DNA from: Clostridium sp. OM02-18AC
GTDB taxonomy: Bacteria; Bacillota; Clostridia; Lachnospirales; Lachnospiraceae
DNA: 64,000 bases
Direction: 5' to 3'
Assembly: GCF_003481825.1 (NCBI RefSeq)
Contig: NZ_QULW01000005.1
Location: 1 to 64,000 of the forward strand
Each line of letters starts with the position of its first letter. Within the stretch, counting starts at the first letter, position 1. The position numbers and the translations under genes were made by a program. This document shows, piece after piece, positions 8,072-16,739 of the stretch. Under the pieces are notes generated by a model, which worked only from the letters and a program-made list of their open reading frames with translations, was not told the DNA's origin and made no database searches.

Positions 8072-8697
8072 TGCTGGAAATGAAAGATGGAAAGAAAATT
8101 TTGACGACTCCGATTTCTGAGGAGGATTTAAAAGACATTCATATTGGCGATATTATCTACTTAAACGGAAGTATGACAACCTGTCGTGACGTTGCACACC
8201 GCCGTCTGGTAGAAGGGGGCCGGGAGCTGCCGGTTGATGTACGTGATGCTGCAATTTTCCATGCAGGTCCGATCATCCGCCTGCTTGAGAATGATAAGTT
8301 TGAGATGGTTTCTGTAGGACCGACTACTTCCATGCGTATGGAAAAATTCGAGAAAGAATTTGTAGAGAAGACCGGTGTAAAAGTGATCATTGGCAAGGGC
8401 GGTATGGGTCCGAATACCGAGTATGCCTGCAAGAATTACAAGGCAATCCACTGTGTATTCCCGGCCGGCAATGCAGTTGTAGCTGCTACCGAGGTAGAGG
8501 AGATCATGGAAGCTGAGTGGAGAGATCTGGGTATGCCGGAGACCTTATGGCACTGCCGTGTCAAAGAGTTTGGTCCGCTGATCGTATCCATCGATACCGA
8601 GGGACGCAACCTGTTCGAGGAGAACAAGGTAGTCTTCAACGAGAGAAAAGAAAAAGCGATCGAAGAGATCTGCAAACATGTAAGCTTCATTAAATAA
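8071..8697 (+). CDS. ttdB: L(+)-tartrate dehydratase, beta subunit
   Basis: 208 residues. Conserved stretches ILTTPI, DVAHRRL, AIFHAGPIIR, SVGPTTSMRME, GKGGMG and VKEFGPLIVSID match E. coli TtdB. It supplies the second half of the heteromeric dehydratase. Its ATG shares one base with the ttdA stop (TAATG), so translation is coupled and subunits are made in equal amounts. A terminator follows at 8753-8789. Confidence 0.88.
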   Translation: MLEMKDGKKILTTPISEEDLKDIHIGDIIYLNGSMTTCRDVAHRRLVEGGRELPVDVRDAAIFHAGPIIRLLENDKFEMVSVGPTTSMRMEKFEKEFVEKTGVKVIIGKGGMGPNTEYACKNYKAIHCVFPAGNAVVAATEVEEIMEAEWRDLGMPETLWHCRVKEFGPLIVSIDTEGRNLFEENKVVFNERKEKAIEEICKHVSFIK

Positions 8698-8752
8698 GAT
8701 TCGTGTAAAACAGAAGAATGCAACAAATGTAATGTCCGATTACTGCCAGAAA

Positions 8753-8789
8753 GGCGCCGCGGGGAAGTTGTTCCCTGCAGCGCCTTTTT
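8753..8789 (+). terminator. Terminator of the tartrate operon
   Basis: A 14-bp stem (8753-8766 with 8771-8784) closes a 4-nt loop and is followed by TTTTT (8785-8789). Confidence 0.9.
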
Positions 8790-8792
8790 CGC

Positions 8793-8861
8793 TTGTCAAT
8801 TGTATTGGTCAAGATTATAATAGGTAACGGTAAATGGAAGTTTACACAAAGAGAACGTTAC
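8793..8861 (+). promoter_or_regulatory. Promoter and nested palindrome before AEC transporter
   Basis: TTGTCA (8793-8798), 17 bp, TATAAT (8816-8821) is close to consensus. Just downstream sits a nested inverted repeat: GTAACG (8824-8829) with CGTTAC (8856-8861), and inside it GTAAA (8830-8834) with TTTAC (8841-8845). It covers the expected transcription start and could be an operator. Confidence 0.65.
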
Positions 8862-8888
8862 AATTGGAAATGGGAGGAAATGAGGTAC

Positions 8889-9833
8889 ATGGATAATCTG
8901 ATATTTAGTCTGAATGCGACCATACCAATCTTTTTGCTTATGGTCCTGGGCGTATTTTTCAGAAAAGTGGGACTTTTAAAAGAAAACATGATCAATGGGC
9001 TGAACCAGTTTGTGTTTAAGGCAACCTTGCCGGTGCTGCTGTTCGGAGATCTGGCAAAACAGGATTTTTCTAAGGCATGGGATGGAAAGTTTGTGGCATT
9101 TTGTTTTATGGCGACACTGCTTAGCATTTCCCTTGTAGCATTGATGTCCATGGCGCTGAAAGATAAGTCCCAGCGGGGCGAATTCATCCAGGGCGCTTAT
9201 CGCAGCAGTGCGGCAATTTTAGGAATTGCGTTTATCACCAATATCTATGGCAATTCTGGTATGGCACCGCTCATGATCATCGGCAGTGTGCCGCTTTATA
9301 ATATCATGGCGGTTCTGGTTCTTTCCTTTACAAAGCCGGGGCAGAACGGTATGAGTCCGGAACTGCTCAAAAAGACACTGAAAGGAATTGTGACCAATCC
9401 GATTATCCTGGGGATTCTGGCTGGTGCGTTATGGTCACTTCTCCGGCTTCCGATGCCGACTATTCTGTCAAAGACGGTTTCCAATCTTGGCAGTCTGACG
9501 ACGCCTCTTGGTCTGATGACGATGGGCGCTGCTTTTAACTGGGGTGAGGCGAAAACCGGTATGGGACCAGCATTCGTGGCAAGCTTTATGAAGCTGTTTG
9601 GTCTGTGCACGCTGTTTCTTCCAGTGGCTGTACTTCTGGGCTTCCGTGAAGCAGAACTTATCGCAATCCTGGTTATGCTGGGTTCCAGCACGACGGTCAG
9701 CAGTTATGTGATGGCACGGAATATGGGACACAGTGGTGTTTTAAGTTCCAGCATTGTGGCAATTACTACGCTGGGAAGTGCATTTTCCCTGACGTTCTGG
9801 CTGTATGTGCTGAAGACGCTGGCACTGATCTAA
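8889..9833 (+). CDS. AEC (auxin efflux carrier) family transporter
   Basis: 314 residues from the ATG at 8889; GGGAGG at 8872-8877 has 11-nt spacing to it but only 2 nt to an earlier ATG at 8880. About 10 membrane helices in two halves. The LGVFFRKVGLL segment near the start and the glycine- and proline-rich broken helices are typical of the family, which in bacteria moves malate, other organic acids or amino acids. Its place next to the tartrate operon hints at an organic acid, but it has its own promoter and terminator, so the link is loose. Confidence 0.8.
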   Translation: MDNLIFSLNATIPIFLLMVLGVFFRKVGLLKENMINGLNQFVFKATLPVLLFGDLAKQDFSKAWDGKFVAFCFMATLLSISLVALMSMALKDKSQRGEFIQGAYRSSAAILGIAFITNIYGNSGMAPLMIIGSVPLYNIMAVLVLSFTKPGQNGMSPELLKKTLKGIVTNPIILGILAGALWSLLRLPMPTILSKTVSNLGSLTTPLGLMTMGAAFNWGEAKTGMGPAFVASFMKLFGLCTLFLPVAVLLGFREAELIAILVMLGSSTTVSSYVMARNMGHSGVLSSSIVAITTLGSAFSLTFWLYVLKTLALI

Positions 9834-9875
9834 GGCGTGGAAATCATAAATAACGAAAATTCAATTGATTAAAAC

Positions 9876-9927
9876 ATGGCTGCATGCTACATTATAAATA
9901 ATGTTAATGCAGCCATATATATTTTTC
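9876..9927 (+). terminator. Probable terminator after AEC gene
   Basis: ATGGCTGCAT (9876-9885) pairs with ATGCAGCCAT (9907-9916), with a further ACATTAT/ATAATGT pairing inside. A T-rich run with interspersed A follows. The T-run is imperfect, so efficiency is uncertain. Confidence 0.65.
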
Positions 9928-10020
9928 AGATTATATGGGAAATGTGCATCGAATAACCTATGCGGATATCACAGAACAACTCATGAAATAGAGCGGAAAA
10001 GATTCAAGGAGTGAGTTTTT

Positions 10021-12228
10021 ATGGCGACGATAAAAGAAGTAGCAAAGTTAGCCGGAGTTTCAGTTGGAACGGTTTCGAATGTTTTAAATGGAAAAACATC
10101 AAACGATGAATTAATTGAGCGGGTAGAAAATGCAATCAATCAATTATCTTATCGGCCAGATGCCAATGCACGAAGCCTGAAAAATACAAAAAGTAAGTTG
10201 ATTGGCGTTATTATGCCAGAAGTATGTCAGTCAGATCATGCACACTTTCTTTCCAGCCTGGAGAACTTTCTTAGAGAAAAAGGATATGGACTGATACTTA
10301 AAATCAGTAATAATAACTGGCTTTTAGAAAAGAAAAGTCTGATGCAGTGTGTGGAACAATGTGTAGATGGAATAATCTGGTATTCACCCGCCAAAGAGCA
10401 GCTTACCATTCCGGAAGAGAAAAAAGAAATTCCATATGTGATTATTACGAAATATCCATTATCTGGGTATACAGGAGATCTGATCCAGATTGATTATCGT
10501 CCTGCTGTTGAGCAGGCTTATAAAAAAATGCTGCAGCTTGGAATACAGAATATAGGATTTATATTTGATTCTATGAAATTTTTTTTATATGCAACAGAAT
10601 ACGTACATTCCTATCAGCTTACAAACTATACAAAAATTGTAGACAGCAGGGAACGGGCGTTTCAGGCTGCATATGAACTTTTACATCAAAATCCGGAAGT
10701 AAGGGGAATTATCGCAAGCAATAGCGAAATTGAAGCTGGAATTGAACGCGCACTTGAATTATTAGACCGAAAAGATGTTGTTATTTTCTGCTGTAAGGAG
10801 AGTCAATGGGCAGAGCAAAACACTTGCAGCATCGGTTGTGCGAATGTCTCTCAAAATGTAGTTGCGCAAGGGGCTGTGGACCGTTTGATGGATGCATTGG
10901 AACAGTCGTATACACATGAGTATCTGACACAAAATATTACGGGGACTTTCGAATATAAAGAGGCACTGCCTCAGTTAGAGAAGAAAGAGAATGTTCATTT
11001 GAAATTTGCTTTATATGATTCCCCGGCAGCAAGAGGTTTACAGATGTATTCTGATCTGTATATGAAAAATACGGGGATCCGGATTTTTATAGATCTGCTG
11101 GAATATAAAGAATTGGAAACTCTGATATTGAGAAGTGCGAGAGAAAAGGAAAGTGAATATGATGGTTTTATGATTGATATATCCTGGGTGGAAGAAGCTG
11201 CTAAGAGCGGTGGAATTGCCTGCTTAACTGATCAATTCCGAAATAACCGGGAGTATCTGGACGGATTTATTGATGGAATGGTACGAGAATATGGAATGTA
11301 TGAAAATGAACTGTATGCATTGCCGTTTATGTCAGGTACCCAGATATTACTTTATCAAAAAGACCTGTTTGAAGATGCTGCGCTGAAACGTCAGTTTTTC
11401 AGAAATTATGGTCAGGAGTTATGTCTGCCGGAAAGTTGGGCACAATATAATCTTGTTTCTGAGTTTTTTACAAGAAGTTTTAATTCAAAGTCTCCGGTAC
11501 ATTATGGAAACATTTCTGTCAGGGGAGAGAATATTTATAATACGATTGGATTTTTGAACCGTCTTTGGTCGTATGGTGCAGATATTTTCGATTTAGATGG
11601 AAACCTGACGATTCATAGTCCCAATGCAGTGACTGCTTTGAGAAATTATATAAAAAGCTTTCAATATTCAAATCCGGACAGAAACATAAATTCCTGGGAT
11701 GCCGCAGTGGAAGAATATTGCAAAGGGGATACAGCAATGGCTGTATTTTATGATTCCCACGCGATGCGGATCAATGATTATACGAAATCCAAAGTGGCAG
11801 GAAATATTGGCAGTATTATGATTCCAGGAGGAGTATCGGTGCTTGGCGGTTGGAGTTTGGGTCTGAATCAGCATGGACACCAAAAGGAAGAAGCTTTTCA
11901 ATATTTGAAATGGGTATGCAGTGAATATAACAGCATTCCGTTATCTTTACTCGGAGGATCAACCGTTAGAAAAAGCTTTTATCAGAGGTCGGATATGGAA
12001 GAAATTTATCCGTGGAAAAAGCAGATTCCGGAAAGTTATGAAAAAAGCAGAAAACGGCGTTTTTCCCCAATGTTGAAGGATTATCAGCAAAACGAACTTT
12101 ATACGCGCATCATTCCGCATGAGATTAATCGGATTTTATATGGCGAAATATCGGAAGAAGAAGCATTGATCAATATGGAGAAACATATAAAAAGTAAAAT
12201 CATGACTCCTGCGAATGGATCATGGTAA
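10021..12228 (+). CDS. LacI-type regulator fused to an ABC solute-binding-like domain
   Basis: 735 residues, more than twice the usual LacI length (about 330-340). Residues 1-60 are a LacI helix-turn-helix (TIKEVAKLAGVSVGTVSNVLNG). About 61-315 form the periplasmic-binding-like core (KLIGVIMPE, LIQIDYRPAVEQA). From about 325 to 735 a second module resembles family 1 extracellular sugar-binding proteins (YALPFMSGTQILLYQKDLFEDA, YGADIFDLDGN, GGWSLGLNQHGHQKEEAFQYLKW). There is no signal peptide, so the whole protein is cytoplasmic. It lies just before the sugar operon and an operator of LacI type precedes that operon, so it is probably its regulator. Its GC content is lower than that of many neighbours. 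Confidence 0.85.
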   Translation: MATIKEVAKLAGVSVGTVSNVLNGKTSNDELIERVENAINQLSYRPDANARSLKNTKSKLIGVIMPEVCQSDHAHFLSSLENFLREKGYGLILKISNNNWLLEKKSLMQCVEQCVDGIIWYSPAKEQLTIPEEKKEIPYVIITKYPLSGYTGDLIQIDYRPAVEQAYKKMLQLGIQNIGFIFDSMKFFLYATEYVHSYQLTNYTKIVDSRERAFQAAYELLHQNPEVRGIIASNSEIEAGIERALELLDRKDVVIFCCKESQWAEQNTCSIGCANVSQNVVAQGAVDRLMDALEQSYTHEYLTQNITGTFEYKEALPQLEKKENVHLKFALYDSPAARGLQMYSDLYMKNTGIRIFIDLLEYKELETLILRSAREKESEYDGFMIDISWVEEAAKSGGIACLTDQFRNNREYLDGFIDGMVREYGMYENELYALPFMSGTQILLYQKDLFEDAALKRQFFRNYGQELCLPESWAQYNLVSEFFTRSFNSKSPVHYGNISVRGENIYNTIGFLNRLWSYGADIFDLDGNLTIHSPNAVTALRNYIKSFQYSNPDRNINSWDAAVEEYCKGDTAMAVFYDSHAMRINDYTKSKVAGNIGSIMIPGGVSVLGGWSLGLNQHGHQKEEAFQYLKWVCSEYNSIPLSLLGGSTVRKSFYQRSDMEEIYPWKKQIPESYEKSRKRRFSPMLKDYQQNELYTRIIPHEINRILYGEISEEEALINMEKHIKSKIMTPANGSW

Positions 12229-12261
12229 TTGTTTCGTTGGGACGACAAGATGAGAAGATAC

Positions 12262-12306
12262 AGAAGAAGTATTTAGCGATAATGCTGAATATTTCTTCTT
12301 TTTTTT
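12262..12306 (+). terminator. Terminator between regulator and sugar operon
   Basis: A 16-bp stem (12262-12277 with 12284-12299, two G-T pairs) with a 6-nt loop is followed by eight T. It separates the regulator transcript from the operon. Confidence 0.9.
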
Positions 12307-12320
12307 ATGAAAACATTCTA

Positions 12321-12369
12321 TTGTAATTTTGATGGTGATAGTATATCATAAAACCATGAAACGATTCAT
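12321..12369 (+). promoter_or_regulatory. Sugar operon promoter with LacI-type operator
   Basis: TTGTAA (12321-12326), 17 bp, TATCAT (12344-12349). At 12356-12369, covering the expected start site, lies ATGAAACGATTCAT, a palindrome with the central CG typical of LacI-family operators (12 of 14 positions symmetric). A third half-like ATGAAACG follows at 12368-12375. This is repression geometry. Confidence 0.7.
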
Positions 12370-12396
12370 GAAACGTCAAAAGAAGGGAGAAACGGT

Positions 12397-13098
12397 ATGA
12401 TTGATTTTAATGATAAGCGGCAGGTGGCGAAAGCAATTCAGTACACGAATGTAAATCCAAACCTTACCAGAGATGGAATGCTGAAACATCTGGAAACATG
12501 CATGAAATATGATTTTCAGGCAGCAATGGTTGCACCGTGCTATATCGAACTGGCAAAAGATGTTTTAAAAGGAACCGGAATTCAGGTTGCATCGACGCTG
12601 AATTTTCCAATTGCGAATGATACATTACCTATGAAGATTGCAGCATTGAAAGAAATGATCAAAACCGGTGTCGACCAGTTTGATTTTCCGCCGAACCCGG
12701 GTCTGCTGTTAGGTGGGGAAGAAAAAGCATATTTTGAGGAAATGCGCCAGATTGTTGAAGTAGCGCATGCGAGTGGTGTCATTGTAAAAGCAATGTTGGA
12801 ATTTGGTTATATTACGACCCCGGAATTAAAGAAAAAAGCAGCACAGCTTGCGTGTGAAGCAGGAATTGACTGGGTAAAACAGTCGAGCGGCTGGGGCGTC
12901 GGCGGATGCCCGGCTACTGCTGAGGACGTGAAAATCCTGAAAGAAAACATTACACTTCCATGCCGTGTCAAAGTATCCGGTAAGGTAAATACCCTGGAAA
13001 AGATGAAAATAATGTTTGAAGCAGGTGCGGAACTTGTGGGTACCAGTTCCGGTCCGGCTATTGTAGACGGGCTTGTAGGAGATATTAATGCATATTAA
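12397..13098 (+). CDS. DeoC-like class I aldolase
   Basis: 233 residues, TIM barrel. It shares the DERA catalytic plan: Asp in GVDQFDF (93 or 96), a lysine in WVKQSSG (Lys151, the Schiff-base position) and a second lysine in CRVKVSGK (Lys182). The surroundings differ from true DeoC, which has KTSTGF and KASGG-like motifs, so the substrate probably is not deoxyribose 5-phosphate. It would cleave a phosphorylated keto- or deoxy-sugar into two small fragments as the last step of the operon's pathway. GGGAGA precedes the ATG. Confidence 0.8.
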   Translation: MIDFNDKRQVAKAIQYTNVNPNLTRDGMLKHLETCMKYDFQAAMVAPCYIELAKDVLKGTGIQVASTLNFPIANDTLPMKIAALKEMIKTGVDQFDFPPNPGLLLGGEEKAYFEEMRQIVEVAHASGVIVKAMLEFGYITTPELKKKAAQLACEAGIDWVKQSSGWGVGGCPATAEDVKILKENITLPCRVKVSGKVNTLEKMKIMFEAGAELVGTSSGPAIVDGLVGDINAY

Positions 13099-13133
13099 AA
13101 CTTTACATTTCGGATGACGGAGGTGGAACGGAA

Positions 13134-14054
13134 GTGAAGATATGTATCATTGGAAGTTATGCAAAGGCCTTAGTCATGACATCAGACAGAATCCCGCTGC
13201 TAGGTGAGACTTTAATTGGCTATGATTACCGGGAAACTTATGGCGGCAAAGGTTCCGATATGGCAGTTCAGGCTGCACGCCTTGGTGCAGAGGTTGGTTA
13301 TATTGGTGTGGTAGGGAATGATCCGTTTGGACATGAGTTTGTAAACCTTATGAAACAGGAGGGGGTACATACAGAGGGCATTCTGATCACAGACGAAAAA
13401 CCGACAGGGGTCGGTTTTATTGTGAAAGATGTAAAAGCGAATAATGTGATTGTAGTTGCAATGGGAGCAAACGAACTGATTTCTGAAGAGATCATTGAAG
13501 CCCATATCGATCAGATTCAGAATGCAGATGTTGTTCTGACCCAGTTGGAAATTCCGATCGACATTGCATTGTATGCACTGAAGCGGGCGAAAGAGCTGGG
13601 GAAGACGACTATTTTAAACCCGGCACCGGCAGTAAATCTGATGGGACGTGATTTGAGTTTTGTTGACATCATTACCCCGAATGAAACAGAGGCGAGAATT
13701 ACAATTGGAGAATTGCCGGATGCACCATTGACCCACAGGCAGGTTGCAACGAAACTGCTGCAGACTGGATGTAAGAAGGTGATCATGACTTTGGGCGGAG
13801 ATGGAGTGGATATTCATACATTGGAAGAAAGCGCCCACGTTGACTCTTATAAAATTGATGTTGTGGATTCGAATGGTGCTGGAGACAGCTTTAATGCCGG
13901 TTTAACCGTTGCACTGGCAGACGGAGCTTCCATGAAGGATGCGGTAGCGTATGCAAATGCCGTGGCTGGTCTTTGCTGTACAAAATGGGAAACAGTACCG
14001 TCCTATCACACTGCAAAAGAAGTGGATGAATTTATAAAGATACATTCTGTCTGA
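13134..14054 (+). CDS. PfkB/ribokinase-family sugar kinase
   Basis: 306 residues, starting at GTG with GGAGGT at 13119-13124. The sugar-binding signature YGGKGSDMAVQAARLGA sits near residue 36-52 and the ATP/anion-hole signature DSNGAGDSFNAG near residue 250, with the catalytic Asp in GAGD. It phosphorylates a sugar or keto-sugar in the cytoplasm with ATP. Ribokinase itself is possible, given the RbsD gene next to it, but the aldolase and dehydrogenase in the operon point to a less common sugar. Confidence 0.85.
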   Translation: MKICIIGSYAKALVMTSDRIPLLGETLIGYDYRETYGGKGSDMAVQAARLGAEVGYIGVVGNDPFGHEFVNLMKQEGVHTEGILITDEKPTGVGFIVKDVKANNVIVVAMGANELISEEIIEAHIDQIQNADVVLTQLEIPIDIALYALKRAKELGKTTILNPAPAVNLMGRDLSFVDIITPNETEARITIGELPDAPLTHRQVATKLLQTGCKKVIMTLGGDGVDIHTLEESAHVDSYKIDVVDSNGAGDSFNAGLTVALADGASMKDAVAYANAVAGLCCTKWETVPSYHTAKEVDEFIKIHSV

Positions 14055-14077
14055 CAATTTGGAGAGGAGATGCTATA

Positions 14078-14572
14078 ATGAGACCAGGACGTATTCTACA
14101 CCCGGAATTAGCGAAAGCACTTGCTACATGTGGACATACAGATATTATTCTTGTAACAGATGCAGGTTTTCCGATACCCAAAGATGCAAATCGCATTGAC
14201 CTGGGATATTATGCAGGAGCAGTCGATGTGCTTGATATTTTAAGGATGCTCCGTAAGGAAATTTTTGTGGAGGAAGTAGCATTTGCACCGGAGGTAAAGA
14301 CACATCATCCTGCATTGTATCAGGATATCCAGGAAATCTATACGGGATCCGGTGCGGTTTTTAAAGGAATTCCGCATGAGCAGCTTGTGGAAAAAATTGC
14401 ACCAAAGGCAAAAGTTGTGATTCGTTCCGGATCATTAAATGCCTGGGCGAATTTCGCCCTGACCTGCAGTACAGATCCGTTTGCCTGGTTTACGGAAGAA
14501 GATGTTACCATTCTTCCTGCATATGTAGAGCGTAGAAAACGTATATCAGAAAATGAGGTTCCGGCTTTATAA
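14078..14572 (+). CDS. RbsD/FucU-family sugar mutarotase (pyranase)
   Basis: 164 residues, somewhat longer than E. coli RbsD (139). The core motifs are present: LATCGHTDIILVTDAGFPIP with the catalytic His, RIDLGYYAG, and KVVIRSGSLNAWANF near the C-terminus. The family interconverts pyranose and furanose or anomeric forms so that a kinase gets the right form. It sits 23 nt after the kinase gene with AGGAG in front. Confidence 0.85.
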   Translation: MRPGRILHPELAKALATCGHTDIILVTDAGFPIPKDANRIDLGYYAGAVDVLDILRMLRKEIFVEEVAFAPEVKTHHPALYQDIQEIYTGSGAVFKGIPHEQLVEKIAPKAKVVIRSGSLNAWANFALTCSTDPFAWFTEEDVTILPAYVERRKRISENEVPAL

Positions 14573-14591
14573 AGGAAAAGGGGGACAGAAC

Positions 14592-15707
14592 ATGGAGGAA
14601 ATCAAACGGGAACTGGAACTGGCGACACTGCCGGAAATGCCAAAGCGTCTTGATTACCGGATTGGTGTTATTGGAGCCGGTTTTATTGTGAGAAATTGTC
14701 ATTTGGAAGCTTATCGAAAAGCCGGCTTTAATCCGGTTGCCATTACTTCGCTGGATCAGGAACAGAGTAAGGAAGTAGCTGCATTACATAAGATTCAGAC
14801 AGTATATCCGACGTGGAAAGAACTGGTGGATGATAAATCCATAGAAATTATTGATATTGCAGTTCCGCCGCATGTACAGCCGGATATCGTTGAATATATC
14901 TGCAGACATGCAGCAGATCATGTAAAAGGTATTTTGTGCCAGAAACCGATTGCGATGTCCCTGGAAGAAGCAAGACGGATTGTTTCGCTGGGAGACGAAG
15001 CTGGAATTCCGATCGCTGTGAATTCCAATATGCGTTATGATCAGTCTATGCGCGCATTGAAACGAATTTTGGATAAGGGATTGATTGGAAAACCGGTTAT
15101 TGCTTCTATCGATATGCGTGCCATTCCGGATTGGCAGACGTTTTTACAGAAATATCATAAACTGGAGATTTATGCGATGGCCGTTCATCATCTGGATATT
15201 TTCCGTTATCTCTTTGGTGATCCTGAAAAAATAACAGCATTATGCCGAACCGATCCGAGAACCAAATTTGAACACACGGATGGAATTGTACAGTATACTT
15301 ATCAGTATAAGGACGGGCTAATGGCAACCAGTCTGGATGATGTCTGGGCATGGCCGGAAGAGCCGTGTGAGAAACACAATTACATTAACTGGCGGGTAGA
15401 GGGCACAGAAGGGTTTGCAGAGGGAGAATTTGGCTGGCATAAGCGGGCTCCGGAATTCTGCGGCAGTACCTTGAAGCTTGCATGTAAATCTTATCCGAAC
15501 CAGTGGATTGAACCAAAGTGGACGACACAGTGGTTCCCGGATGCTTTTGTTGGAACGATGGCAAATCTGCTGTGTGCAGTAGAAAAGGGAACAGATCCGG
15601 AAATCAGTGCACGTGATAACGTGAAGACACTTGCATGCGTAGAGGCATGTTATCAGTCCATTGCACAGGAGAAAACCATTTATCTGGACCAGATTCTGAA
15701 TGCGTAA
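14592..15707 (+). CDS. Gfo/Idh/MocA-family sugar dehydrogenase
   Basis: 371 residues from the ATG at 14592, chosen for its AAGGAAAAGGGGG ribosome site; an in-frame ATG at 14553 lies inside rbsD. A Rossmann motif IGVIGAGFIVRNCHLEAYRKAG begins near residue 22. The family EKP motif reads CQKPIA, a Glu to Gln change, and the catalytic His is probably in MAVHHLDIFRYLFG. It oxidises a sugar or cyclitol hydroxyl with NAD(P)+. It is co-transcribed with kinase, mutarotase and isomerase genes. Confidence 0.85.
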   Translation: MEEIKRELELATLPEMPKRLDYRIGVIGAGFIVRNCHLEAYRKAGFNPVAITSLDQEQSKEVAALHKIQTVYPTWKELVDDKSIEIIDIAVPPHVQPDIVEYICRHAADHVKGILCQKPIAMSLEEARRIVSLGDEAGIPIAVNSNMRYDQSMRALKRILDKGLIGKPVIASIDMRAIPDWQTFLQKYHKLEIYAMAVHHLDIFRYLFGDPEKITALCRTDPRTKFEHTDGIVQYTYQYKDGLMATSLDDVWAWPEEPCEKHNYINWRVEGTEGFAEGEFGWHKRAPEFCGSTLKLACKSYPNQWIEPKWTTQWFPDAFVGTMANLLCAVEKGTDPEISARDNVKTLACVEACYQSIAQEKTIYLDQILNA

Positions 15708-15767
15708 TTGTAATATAGCAGATGGAATGTATGATGCTGTTGAAACGGACAGGGAAAGGAGTTTTTT

Positions 15768-16667
15768 ATGATCTCAGTTGGTATTTTTACAGGATATTAT
15801 CCATATACGTTGGCAGAAACGATTGAACGTGCGAAAAAGGATGGAATGAGTTGCGTGCAGTTAGACCTGGAATTCAAAGATATTGACCTTTCCAGAGGCA
15901 ATATCACAAAAGAAAAAGCCAATCAGGTTCGAGACGCATTCCGTGATGCCAATCTTCCGATCGTAGCGATTTCTGCTTATACAAACCTTGTGCACCCGGA
16001 TCCGGAAAAACGCCAGGAGAATATTGATTATGTAAAAGAAATTCTGGCACACGCCAGAGATTTTGGTACACCTTACGTAGTTAGTGAGACCGGCACATAC
16101 AATGAAGAAAGTGACTGGTCGGCAGATCCTAAGAACTATACAGAAGAAGCTTATCAGGAATTTAAAAAAGTAGCAATTGACCTGGCGAAGTTTGCATATG
16201 ATCATGATGCAGTATTCCTTGTTGAAAACTATGTAAATAACATTGTGGGCTCCGTAGATCAGGTAGCACGTCTGCTGCAGGAAGTGAATCATCCGGGATT
16301 AGGACTTTTATGTGATCCGACCAATTATTTTGATGGTTCAAATATTGATGATGTAGATCCGACAATTGAAAAGATTTTCCATGTTCTGGATGATAAAATC
16401 AAAATTGCACATGCAAAGGACTGTAAGCGGGCGGTAAACCTGGAAGAAAAGTTTGGTGGTGGTTCAGCAGAACACAACAGTTTCCGTGGCGCTGGTGCTG
16501 TAGAGCTGCCGGGAGCGGGTCTTGGAGTTTTAAACTATCCGCTGTATGTTCAGCGGCTGGCAAAGAATCATCCAAATATTCCGATTATTATCGAGCATAT
16601 TGATGAGAGTGACATCCCGAGGGCAAAAAAGTTTGTTGATGATACGTTAAAAAAGATGGGAGTATAA
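15768..16667 (+). CDS. Sugar phosphate isomerase/epimerase (xylose isomerase-like TIM barrel)
   Basis: 299 residues. It follows the AP-endonuclease-2/xylose-isomerase fold, with likely metal ligands in VSETGTY, VENYVNN, CDPTNYF, HAKDCKR and IIEHIDESD. It probably epimerises or isomerises the keto-sugar made by the upstream dehydrogenase. It is the last gene of the operon, 60 nt after the dehydrogenase, and is followed by a strong terminator. Confidence 0.85.
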   Translation: MISVGIFTGYYPYTLAETIERAKKDGMSCVQLDLEFKDIDLSRGNITKEKANQVRDAFRDANLPIVAISAYTNLVHPDPEKRQENIDYVKEILAHARDFGTPYVVSETGTYNEESDWSADPKNYTEEAYQEFKKVAIDLAKFAYDHDAVFLVENYVNNIVGSVDQVARLLQEVNHPGLGLLCDPTNYFDGSNIDDVDPTIEKIFHVLDDKIKIAHAKDCKRAVNLEEKFGGGSAEHNSFRGAGAVELPGAGLGVLNYPLYVQRLAKNHPNIPIIIEHIDESDIPRAKKFVDDTLKKMGV

Positions 16668-16684
16668 GTACCTGAATAAACAAA

Positions 16685-16719
16685 GACCGGCATACGCGTT
16701 GCGTATGCCGGTCGTCTTT
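16685..16719. terminator. Shared terminator between sugar operon and pot operon
   Basis: A perfect 13-bp stem (16685-16697 with 16701-16713) and GTT loop, flanked by CAAA and TTTG, lies between two convergent units. The T-run is short on the plus strand and weak on the minus strand, but the stem is very stable. Confidence 0.75.
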
Positions 16720-16739
16720 GTTTATATTATAAGGCAGGA

